Origin: Klebsormidium nitens | Taxonomy: Eukaryota; Streptophyta; Klebsormidiophyceae; Klebsormidiales; Klebsormidiaceae | Reading direction: 5' to 3' | NCBI GenBank assembly: GCA_000708835.1 | Contig: DF237246.1 | Span: 44,325-108,324, forward strand | DNA: 64,000 nucleotides | Part shown: positions 35,901 to 46,400 of the stretch, piece after piece | Layout of the letters: every line of letters starts with the position of its first letter | Position numbering within the stretch: position 1 is the first letter of the stretch | The notes under the pieces: model-generated | Database searches by the model: none | The model's input: the letters and a program-made list of their open reading frames with translations, nothing else | What the model was told of the DNA's origin: nothing | Program-made: the position numbers and the translations under genes

Positions 35901-37012
35901 TTGATTTGAAGCGCATCTCACAGCCAACAGACATCTACGCTCTATGATTGGCTGATTGGGGCAAGACAAGCTGCCTCTACAAGCAGGGAACTGCCTGAGC
36001 TTTTACTCAATTTCGTTGCTGCAGATCTACGTGAAGAAGACTCCGGGCGGCCTGCGGGCGATCGGCCCGGACGGGCGGCCCATCGAGCCGGATGATGTGA
36101 TGCAGTACCTGCGGAGAAAGTTTGGGGACAAGCTGGAGCTCGTCAAAAGTGAGCGCGCGCGCTCCCTTGAACGAGAATAACGGCTTATAGCAATCTTTGA
36201 GACTTCCAACCTGGAGATCAATAAGGTGGTGCCGCGGTTCATTAAGCGCGCGTGCTATAAGTATGAGAGCGCGATGCATACAAGCTGATTTCCTCTTCGT
36301 CCCGTTGGTAGCGGAGTCGGTCGCGTGTGGGCAGAACGTTTTGGACACTTCACATTGGCACCAGAAAGCTGGCTGACACGCTACTCAAGATCTTATTTGC
36401 CGCTTTTTAAGGCTCCTTCCCTCATTCCCTCATTCCCTCATTCTGTCAGCTTGAGAAATTGACTGCTCTGAGCCGATCGCAACGAGAAGTTTTGTCGAGT
36501 GAGGGTGCATGCGCTTTGCAAGAGTCTCCGTGTTACTCCCAGGGGTACCGCAAAATGCACTTTCGAACTCTGTCTGCATCTACTCCTATGCCCTCAGAAG
36601 AGCTGCGTTATTACCAAAAGCTCTATTTCAGCGTCGGGATCTGTTTCTTCGTTGCAGAATCCTGCCCAAAGGCGACTTCGATTGCTGTTGTTTAGGTCAG
36701 AGGAAATCTGTGTACGTGCGATCGAAAAATATCAGCCGCTCTCAAAAGCCCAAAAAGTTCCCGTGTCTCTGATCAGCGCTGTATCATTCCTGCAAATGAA
36801 ACTTCTTCCTTGCAGAGGCCATGGAGTCGCTCGCGTGCGTCTACTCGCCAAACGAGATCGGCGAGGTGGCTTACGACCTGTATGAGAAGTTCCGGCCACC
36901 GGTGCCCCCGGGGCGGAGCGGCTTCGGAACGAAGGGCCCCCTAGACCTGGCATACATCTCCAAGACCTTGGTAGAGGAAGCGAGAAAGGCAAAAGGGAAA
37001 GCCAACGCGTAG
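32925..37012 (+). CDS. Conserved-looking protein of unknown function, basic N-terminal half
   Basis: Seven exons with matching phases: 32925-32985, 33424-33567, 33937-34059, 34545-34727, 35348-35448, 36025-36148, 36816-37012, giving about 310 residues. The first 110 residues are charged and disordered, with nuclear-localisation-like clusters (MARIKRR, SKRRKGSG, ERKRKG). The rest looks folded. A helical region at about 120-180 contains VNRAPVLALWVAVVAQREGY then LSFGMYIAGLFAVSKARHLG. A segment at about 200-245 contains PGGLRAIGPDGRPIEPDDVM. The C-terminal stretch has SPNEIGEVAYDLYEKFRPP and ends with a basic tail. I cannot name the family. The first donor could be GC (AAG|GCAAGT at 32986) or an in-phase GT 16 bases earlier. 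A nuclear or nucleic-acid-related role is only a guess from charge. Confidence 0.72.
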
Positions 37013-38166
37013 AGGGAAAAGAGCAGGTGCAGGCCTGGCAAGAGTTCAGAAAGACTCGAGGAGTTCACTCATCTCGTCTTTAACTTGAGGGAAGTACTAG
37101 ACAGAATTCGAAAAACAAAGTTTTGAAAGTGAAGTAGGGACGTACTAACCTAATTTCTCGAAGCTAGTGCGCACGAATCTGTCGGAAGTGTTTACAATGG
37201 ACATCACCGCAACTTCGTGTCGAACTCTGAAGAGGCTGTGATGGACGGAACTGATAACCTACTGGAAGCGCTTGTAGGACACTTTCAATTAAATCGTTGT
37301 GAAAACATGAATGAGTCACCAACCCGTCACCAAGGTTACCAGATGATCTGCAGTCCTGTACGTGCTTCGAATTTTGTGCGATTGATGCATGATGAATTGA
37401 GCACCAAGTTTGCCCCAAGTCTGCAAGCATGGAATCCGAGTGGGCTAAACGTATGCCGCTGGACACATTGAAATTTCCTAAATCACTTCCTTGTACGAGA
37501 CTCCAAGCTTGTCAGGACGACAGTATGAATGCTTTTTAAAATATCGATGTTCCGCCAGTCCGCTTGATGCTGCCATGGCCTCAGTGACAGCCCGCCGTTC
37601 GAGTCCTCCCACGACTCAGATCAATAGCTATTCGATCGTGCACAAAGACGACGGCCGAGACTTGATATTGCGTCTTGTCGCACAGAGCAGCGGCGCCCTC
37701 TCTGATGCAGGATCGCCGGATTGCGGCAACCCAATACGCCTGGCAGATAGGCCGGAGGCGATGATCACCTCAATTACCTGCTGACAAACTTGATTCACCC
37801 TCCTTTACAACGTCGGATGTCATAAGAGAAAAAAGCTGATTGATATACCTACCTCCGCAGCGTCGTGGGCCAACCGTGGCCGCCTGTGCAGATTGACTCA
37901 AGTCACTGAGTCAGCGCGCCGGCCGCCGCGCGCGCGCTTTAGTAGAAGTGCGGTGCGCTAAACCCCGGCCCTGGCGCGCGCGTGACCTGCCGGCTGCGCC
38001 GCGCCGTGCGCAAGCTAGGCCACCAGATCGACGATTCGATCATGTACGTAACCTCAATCAGAGTCACAATTTTTGAAGAAAGGGGTCGGATGTGAACTTG
38101 GGCATGCCATGCTGAAGCTTTGTTAGGCCTTTACTACATACAAAAGCGGAGCAGACGAGAAATAAT
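37013..38166. other. Intergenic with a GC-rich patch
   Basis: Non-coding as far as I can see. At about 37915-38025 there is a sharp GC-rich patch of GCGCGC and GCCGGC words, like the block at 29770-29955. It sits about 150-250 bases upstream of the start of the 270-codon ORF, so it could be a promoter island. Confidence 0.45.
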
Positions 38167-38979
38167 ATGGCTAGCGCCTTGCCGGCGCAAAGGAGCTTTT
38201 ACCGGCAGCATGTCACCAGGTCATGTTGCTCCAATCATCCGGTGTCTTTTTCACCGAAATTCACATGCAGCAACCTCTGCGTTGCCCTTCTGGCACCTAA
38301 ATCAAAGTACGTCCTGTCACGGTGTAAGTCATTGAACGACTTCAGACTGCTTCAGATCACTCCCAGCCTGCAGAGAGTACAGCATACTAAGCCTAATGTT
38401 CAGCGAAAGAGTCCAACGATAACGGCGCAGGCTTTGGAAGAGTCCAGTGATGATGCTCATTTGAGCATGCGCAGAGCTTTATCTGCTGTCACCTGTGAAA
38501 TGAAAGGCAACCAGCTCGGTTGGGTTGCTTTCGAAAGTAGTCCGGAGGTTGGCGACGCGGCAAAACGCTGGCTTGGTTTGGACGGTTCCTGCGATTGGAA
38601 GACCGCTTGTAAAAAGCAATGTAAGGAGCTCGGAATCAACTTCAAGACGGTCAGGCACCATCTTGCACGGACAACTGAGATCGCTCAATCTATTGGAGAT
38701 GGGGGAACAGCGTTTTGTTACGGGGCTGTCCACAGGTTTCAGGAACACGACATCAAGCATGCATTGCTCCTCCTGCGTCCCGTGAAGCTGACGGCAGCCA
38801 ACAAAGAAAAGGCAAGTGCCATAGAGTGCTGCAAAAATGTGGTCGAGGATTTTCAAATATTTGTAGCCATGGTCGAATCTTGTCAACGGTTTCTCAGCTT
38901 CCTTGAACAGGACTTCTGGCGTGGAAAATATTCTTGTTTGGTCCAACTTGTTCAGATTGGCGGATCAGCAGGGCACTAG
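38167..38979 (+). CDS. Hypothetical single-exon ORF, 270 residues
   Basis: An uninterrupted frame from ATG to stop. The first 90 residues are rich in Ser, Arg, Lys and hydroxylated residues with few acids, like an organelle transit peptide. The rest contains EMKGNQLGWVAFESSPEVGD, WLGLDGSCDWKTACKKQCKE and Leu-rich helices, with many cysteines. I do not recognise a family. Its length for this base composition makes chance less likely but not excluded. It could also be the first exon of the oxygenase gene downstream; no join was convincing. Confidence 0.35.
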   Translation: MASALPAQRSFYRQHVTRSCCSNHPVSFSPKFTCSNLCVALLAPKSKYVLSRCKSLNDFRLLQITPSLQRVQHTKPNVQRKSPTITAQALEESSDDAHLSMRRALSAVTCEMKGNQLGWVAFESSPEVGDAAKRWLGLDGSCDWKTACKKQCKELGINFKTVRHHLARTTEIAQSIGDGGTAFCYGAVHRFQEHDIKHALLLLRPVKLTAANKEKASAIECCKNVVEDFQIFVAMVESCQRFLSFLEQDFWRGKYSCLVQLVQIGGSAGH

Positions 38980-39306
38980 TAGTGATCTTCAAAAAGCCGA
39001 ACGTGAAGTTGCCGGGTTAAAGTTGCCGGTTTAGAACTTCCACACGATTGAAGGAAGTCCCCGCATCATTTACAGGGAGAGAAGCCAAAACATTTGCAGT
39101 CACCTTTATTTTCTTGCATGACATCTTCACAAGGATAGACACGAGATCTTTCTTGTCTTTGGTGTAACCTGCTAGATTGGGTTTTAAGCCGTTATGTTAA
39201 AGTAAACTTGAGCTTGCAGATCTTCAAAGACTGCGTCCAGAGAGGTCAGATGCTCAAGCGTTCAAAACTGCCTCAGCTAATCAACTTGCTTATTCTTTCT
39301 TGGCAG

Positions 39307-42227
39307 TTCAATGACATTGACGAAGGGCGTTCCGTCCTGACAAGCCTCGCCGATCTGAACATGGATTCTGTTCTGTCTGTCTGCTCCCCTGCTCCATATG
39401 GAGACCTTCTGACCGAGTCCACCAAGCTGGACCCAACCGTTAGAAGGGCTTTGGAAGCAGGCTGTGACGTCAAGCTGAACTAGACTGGTACACGAGTTGC
39501 TCAGATTCCGAGAGAAGAGACATTTCCACAGGTAACGATATGATCATGATAACGGATCAAGTAGGCTCCCAACCAAGCTGAATGCGCCTGGACTAACATG
39601 AAGCGTCAAACCCCGCATGACAAGAGATCTCCCCTTAGCTGCTCAAGCATCAAAAGCCCTGACATGGTATGATGCCTCAAGAGGTGTTTGAACTCCTTGC
39701 GTCCGCATCAAGCGTTTGAAGCCGCGTCACACTATTGATTTTGCAATTTTGGACGTCAATCACTTGAAATGCTGCCAGCAAGTGACTGATACCTCCGGAT
39801 TTCCACCAGTAAGGGAACATATACTTGCACATGTGTCTCGATTGCAGCCTGTCTTCGAGCATCAACTCCTGCAAGCGGTAAAGAAGCATCTCGTTCACGG
39901 TCAGGCGGTCCGACTTGTGCCGTACAAGTTGAACATCTACGGTAAGCAGACCCCAAGAGATCTGTCATCCGTGAAGCCGTCGTCTAATCTGCAAGCTTCC
40001 AATACTTTCCAAGGAAGAGTCTAGAGTCACGTTGTAACGCCTCAACAGACTTCGCAAATCCTCCTCAAATTAGTCATTTTGAGTAGTAGGTGATTGGAGT
40101 GGGATTGCCATACGACTACGAAGTGATGAAGCTGCCGCCTCTTCTTATCAACCTAGAGACCGATCAGATTGCTATGCGAAATAACAAAAACGTGAGCATG
40201 ACCAACGCTAGCAGCGTTTTTCCTTCCCAGGAGAAGGCGACTTCTTCAAGCCCCACAAGGACACCCCCGTGAACCCGCAGCACTTCATTGGCACGGTCGT
40301 GGTGTGCCTTCCGTCCAAGTTCTCTGGTGGCGAGTTGCTGGTATCACACGGCAGTACCTGCCAGACCTTCGATTTCGCCGAGCACTCCGGAAAACCTGGG
40401 GTGTATCAGTTTGCCGCCTTTTATGGCGACTGCCTTCACGAGATCAAGCCAGTCACGGAAGGTCGCAGGGTGACCCTCACCTATCACATCTTGCGCACGG
40501 AAACGATCAGCGAGCCCGATGCAAACGACCAGAAGATTTATTGGCCCCTAGACCTCGGACAGGTAAATTTGAGGCTAGAGAATACATTTAAGCAAACGCA
40601 GCCATTAGGATTGCCACTTTGACCAACCATAAGGCCTCCTAAAGAGCGCAGATTCCAATACCTTCGCTGTTGGCTACCAGCCATTGTCACAAAGCATTCA
40701 CGACATGATGCTCATCGTCTCTAGCTTTGCTAATATCAGCAAGCAGCTTGCCTGTCGAGTTTCTAATTTCCCTGGGATTCAGAATCCAAAATTTCCCGCA
40801 GTCATCTCCTCAGTTCCCACAGCACCCGGATCGGACGTCGCGAGAAATTCTGAGCTTTGATGCCGATCGTGCTGCCTTGCAGATGAGAGCGTTTCCGCTG
40901 GCCAGACTGCCAAAGGGGGGCCCCGTTCCTCAACACTTGCAGAAAGCGTTGAAAGCGCAACTGTCTGCGCTGTCCGGAATTGGTTATCCGTACGTCGGTT
41001 TCATCCTTCAGCACGAGTACACACGGAGCGGACTGGTGCCAGAGGTAAGCTGATCTCCCCAGGATTGGCGCTCTTCTCCCCTTGTAATACGGCGCTTCTA
41101 GTGTGCAGTTTAACAAGGAAGCGTACTTGATTGGCAGGTTGAGAATGCCTGCCAGACAATCTAGTCCAAAGCTGTGGCGTTCCCTCAAGCTTCCGCGTTC
41201 AGTGCCTGAATGAGTGAATTAATCATGTAAGCAACTTTTGACTTCCAGCTCGCGTTTTTCCGAGCGCACAAGGTTCATGTAACCGGCCGTACTAACATTC
41301 ACGGAGAAGGGCTTCGCTTATGTGAAGCATCGCAACGCCTGGTGCCTAATGCGGCTCCAACTCGTAGCATGGGACCTCGGAAACGGACCTTCTGATCGAC
41401 CGTAGAACGTCTCGTAATGGCAGAGCCGATCGTCAGGTAAGCTCTTGCCGTGAAACCGCACACCTTAACTTCTTGCAGGGGCTGAAAGGGGGCGACAAGG
41501 TTTTCTTTGACCTTCTCCGAGAAATCGGATGGTCCCTGCGTCTCTTGCCTGTCCTGGTGGTCGAGGAGCAGCGCCAAAGCGAAGGATACCAGAGTCACAC
41601 CCAGGACGTATTTTCCTTCACGAAGCAAGACTTTGAGTTCTTGAACGTAAGGACCACTTTCTGATGTTCACGGCAACGCCTACTGTAACCGCTTCCTTTC
41701 CGCAACGATAGGACAATGTCTTCGACTTTGACGCCGGGTCCCACACCGCCTTCATAGAGAAGATACGTCCAAACTTTATGTTGCTCTGTCAGGAGTCGCA
41801 AACGTTGAGCACTCTTCCAATATTCTGCCGTTTGCAAGACCGTCTTTGCTTAGGAAAACTAAAAATAAGAATTATACATGTAGGCAGGAAATGTGGGCGC
41901 TGGCAAAGCATCAGGAAGTCTCTCTAATGCAGTCGTGGAAAGATTCAAGAGATGAGCTCCAAATGCCAAGATCGCGTATGATTCGCGGCCCTTGTTTTTG
42001 GAGCTCTTCATTTACATCTTCTGTCACGTTGAAACGCCGAATTCCTGCAGGGGAAGGAAGACGCAGAGTTCGATCATGGATACAAAGACGAGATTCCATT
42101 CATCTGGTATGGCGAAGAAGGAAAGGTCCTAGAACAGGATTCGACTTTGGGATGCTATGAGGGGAATTACTATGAGCCGACTAGAGAGGCATTGTCTACT
42201 TACAGTCTGGCATCATCGTTGATCTAG
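39307..42227 (+). CDS. 2-oxoglutarate/Fe(II)-dependent oxygenase (prolyl-4-hydroxylase-like), 5' end uncertain
   Basis: Exons supported: 39307-39468 (start uncertain; the frame is open back to 39220), 39848-39941, 40231-40562, 40883-41044, 41479-41646, 41712-about 41879 (end uncertain), 42051-42227. Phases agree. The early exon has CSPAPYGDLLTESTKLDPTV. The catalytic fold is clear: KLNIYGEGDFFKPHKDTP gives the HxD iron ligands, FSGGELLVSHG follows, and GDCLHEIKPVTEGRRVTLTY supplies the distal His and the Arg that binds 2-oxoglutarate. Downstream come GYPYVGFILQHEYTRSG, a DLLREIGWSLRLLPVLVVEE segment and FDHGYKDEIPFIWYGEEG, typical of the longer plant/fungal members. Substrate is unknown. No start codon could be chosen with confidence. 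Confidence 0.75.
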
Positions 42228-43439
42228 ACCACAAGTTCTAGCGCGTTCCGTAGCCTGCCGTCATAAGAGAAGGGAATACAAGCCCTGCAAGCGTTTCGTC
42301 AGGAAAACGAAGCACGCAACTGTTCATGCGTGTTCATGGTGCTGTTCAGCTTATCTTAAGGTAGTACCCAGCTGGCAACGTCCACTATGAGCACATTGAA
42401 TCACGCAGTTGACGGCCTTTCTGTTGTTCGTCCCATGGTAAAGTTATTCATGAGGGCAGCTCTGCTTGCATGACACAAGAAACCGTTAAGCATGACCTCA
42501 ATTGAAATCCGATGGCTACATTACAAGACGGGAAGTAACCTCACAAACACCAAAAGCTCCTCGAGTAGTGCTCATGCAGATTAGGTCCGGATCGGGACTC
42601 GCCAGCGACAGTTCAATGCATCATCATGACCTTTTGTTATTGATTGTCATGATGGCTACATCGGCTCAGATAGTCTGAGTGCGAGTGTGTTTAGCGCGGA
42701 CTCAGGAGCTCTAAGAAGGAATTTACAACGGGAAGCTTATCACGCAAATTCCAAACCCTGACCAGCTGCTCCTCACGCACGTGTGCCTAGGAGCATGCAG
42801 GCTTTCCGATCGACTTGGGTCCAACACTAGCTGGTAACTGACGCGACGCTCTGCAATGTAAGCTCATGGTGCTTATACAAAACCATTGGTTGCACCTACA
42901 CCTCTGAGTCTAAGTTGGAGGCGTTTCCTTGGTCGGGGATCATGCATAATTACTTTCTGTGTCGAAAATACTTACTAAGAGTTGGCATCTCGCGAAGCGT
43001 CAAATCACACGTTCATTACTTACATTCGTGTGCAAGCTTGGTGCTCGAGGCATGACTGGCAACACAGCTACTTGAACGGTATGCACCAGAGCTCCTGCGA
43101 GCCAGCCCTTTGATATCCTTATGAGGAATGGGAAGTACCGCACACAACAAGCTGACGGCACCAGTGGTACATTCTACATCGATGTCAGTCTATCTAGCGA
43201 AGCGAATGACATGGTGTCTGCTGAAAAGAACGCTCAATCCTAGTTTCTAGTCGGCTTGGCTGAGGACTTTGATTGAGCGCAATCGACTGACATATGGTTC
43301 ATGCGCTGCTATGCTTTTTGCAGCAATCTCTATTCGCCGTTCCCATAGGCCTAGCATAAGCGAATGCTAGAAACTGAAAATACTCTCAACTTGAACAACT
43401 CAGTACCTGATTCGCAAGCGAGCTGCTACCACCCACTTT
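42228..43439. other. Tail-to-tail intergenic region
   Basis: Lies between the 3' ends of the oxygenase (+) and the methyltransferase (-), so it should carry both 3' UTRs. At 43118-43242 an open plus frame reads MRNGKYRTQQADGTSG and TFYIDVSLSSEANDM, which looks protein-like. Weakly similar words (ACGGGAAG after a TAC or TTACA) occur near 42523 and 42725. This may be debris of a repeated coding segment. No gene could be built. Confidence 0.35.
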
Positions 43440-46400
43440 CTACCGTTTTCCGCCCCTGGCTACCTTTCGCGCTTCCCGCGCATTCCGTCGCTCTCGCCGT
43501 TCCTTGTTCTCCATCCGCATCGCAAACCCTTCCTTCGGCAGGACAGATTTCGGTTGTTGCTTCTGCAGGTTGTCTTTCCGCATGGCGCTCCGCTTGGGCG
43601 CCTTTCCCCTTTTGAAAATGGCTAACACCTCCATACTGCAAGAGATGTATGGTCGAGTGACTTTGAATAGAGTCAGCTACACAAATCTGTGGGCGGCTTT
43701 AGATCGCAGATATCTGCGAGCGCCTGATTACACTTTGGGCGTGCAGGCAAGCGGACTCCACTCATTAGCGCACGGCAAGCTGGTGATCGGACTGCTCCAG
43801 GTTTTTGTAGACCAGCAAATGCTTTTCTCTTCTTCGTACTCTCCAGCAGCGCAGGGAGGGCAAAACTGCCGTAAAAGTCCAGTATCCGAATTGACAAGAT
43901 CCCAATACCAGAATTATCCGAGACCGTGCAAGTTAGATGCTTCCATGCCCGTAAGGAATTTGCTGCAAACTCTGCCAAGAGGCATTGCAATGGCTGATCA
44001 TTTGTGAAAAAGTGCGCTGTGCTTTTGGTGCACTAAGCGCCTCGCGCCCTCCATATTGCAGACTCGCCAAACCGCGGCCCAACTCAAAGAGGCCGTGACG
44101 CAAATTCTGCGAAGCATGCCCGCTAGTTCCCAGGAGTGAGCGTACCTGTCCGTTCCCGGAAAGAACTGGTATCCGCACGCTGACTCCAGGTGCCACTGCC
44201 GGCTTTCGACGAGATCTTCACAGTCCCGCTTGAACGCCTGCCATCCGCAGCTAACGTAGATCAGCGTGTCCGGCCAAAGAATGTCCGCGCTTTCTTCCTC
44301 CTCGAGTTGTTCGGACGGCTGCCCCTCCCTGAGTACGGTGCCTTTCCTCCCCCGGAGGATCCAAGGCCGTTTCTCCTCCCTGTCGGGGGGTGGGCGAGGG
44401 GCGAGAGTTGGGGGGGGGGCGCAGAGGGCGTCGATGAGGGGGGGCTCCAGACCTTTCCGGGGGGGGTCCACGATGATGGTGTCGGAGCCTTTGAAGTACT
44501 TAGAGGGGGACTGCAGACACGCAGGGTCACGTCAATGGCCAAAGAATCGAAGCCCAAAGCAGACCCGACACTGAAGAATGTTAAGCACTGTCGATAGGAC
44601 AACGAGATGCCTTGCGTCGGCTACCTATAAACTCCTGAAACATTTGAATAGGGATTGAATAGAGATCTTGCAAAAAAAGGACCCGGAAAGCTGAACGTGC
44701 GACAGCCATCTTCAGCTTTCTTGTACGCTCGGACCATTCTAGAAACGTCAGGCGCGCCACAGCCGACGAGCCTTCCGCGCAAAAGCAACCTGCCGGAGTT
44801 TCCTATACCTTGCGGCCTGCGACCCTAGGCGAACGCGGCAGAGGAAAAAGGACAACCGAACTGGCTGGTTGGCAAATGTGTGCACCCATTACCGATTATA
44901 ACGGGCGCCGATTATAACGGGCGCAAACCTCAAAAGGCTGCCAGCCTCGCTTGTCAACTGCGACTCTCGACCGCATCCTACACCAGAAAATTAGATGCAC
45001 CGTAGTATGCTTGAAGCAGGTAAGCAAATCGAAATCGAGAGTCCGGAACGCTTACGTCGGCTGCATCAGCACAGACCCAGCTGATCTCAGTGGCCACGCT
45101 GGCGGGCAGCCGGGCAAGCGACTGCTGGAAGGGAGCTTTGGAGGCGGCGTTCACCTCCACGCACCGGACGTGCCTGCGGGAACAGAAACAGATATGAATA
45201 TCTGTGTACACTCTTTTCCCGGAAGCGCAATTCCAAAATGCTACCGGAACGGGATTTGACTTGAAAAGACCAGGGGGCCCAAGTTACATTCCAAGGCGTC
45301 GGGAGTCGCCAGACCCGGATGGCTGCGCTAACACAAGTAGGTAGGGAGAACGTAAGTAAATGAACGTGTGAACAACAAAATCCAGCGGCCTCTGAAAAGG
45401 CGACGCTCCAGCGACAGCCTCTCCGAGAACCATCTTCTCATGAGAATCGAGCAGAGGCCACGCGAAGCAAAATGTACGACCAGGCAAGAGTCGCTCATGA
45501 CTTAAAACGGACACACCGGGTCCAAAAGCCCGGACAATGAAACCCAGGAAAGCAAGAAAACACCGTCAAGAAAGCGCATCAGGGGGCGTACTTGCACTGA
45601 CGGGTTGCCGCCACGCTCAGCCCAATAGCGCCGGCTCCCGCATAGAGCTCGGTGACACTGCTCCCCTTCTTGACGGCTTTCTGGAGCTTCAGCAGCAGCC
45701 GGTCGAACATCTGCAGGGGAACTCCCAACAGAGTCAAATCGCCGGTAAGAAAGCTCGGGAGCGAAGGGGCTGCTCAGATTTTGCGATCGAAGAATCTCTT
45801 ACAACGTCGATTCTGAAAGTGAATGAACTGGACTCAGTTTCTTGATACAGTGCAAAGCCACAACTAATAACCGACAGCTTTTGCCTTCAATGTGATGACT
45901 GCATCACGAATCGACCATTCGTGAGAGTTCTTTTGATTGACCACCACGAGTGATACAAGCTCCTACTAAAAGACGCAATCTCCATTCTCACCGGTCCTCG
46001 CTAATCCTGGACATGATGTTGGGACAAATTGGGGCGACGAAATAGGATTCTACAACTTTTCTGCTGAGCTGGGGATGATCATCCACATGCAACATCGTAT
46101 CACTTGCGCGCTTTCGTTTTCAACAGTTTGGCTAGAATTTTTCTTGCCTGTCAGTCTACAGCAAAGACTCCTCTCTGCACTTGCAGGCCACCAACAGTGT
46201 CCTAGTCATTCTTTTCGATAGGAGCCTCGAACACAACCTGCAAATCCGAGGAACTCTTGCATTTCAAGGTGTTGATGCACGTATCACCTGAAGGTTCGCC
46301 TGCCCAAATGACGCAGGCGTAAATGCTAGGTCCACCCCTCCAAGCCGCTCCCACACCTCCGGATCTCCGTGCATGTGCCGCCACCTGTTTCCGAGAATGA

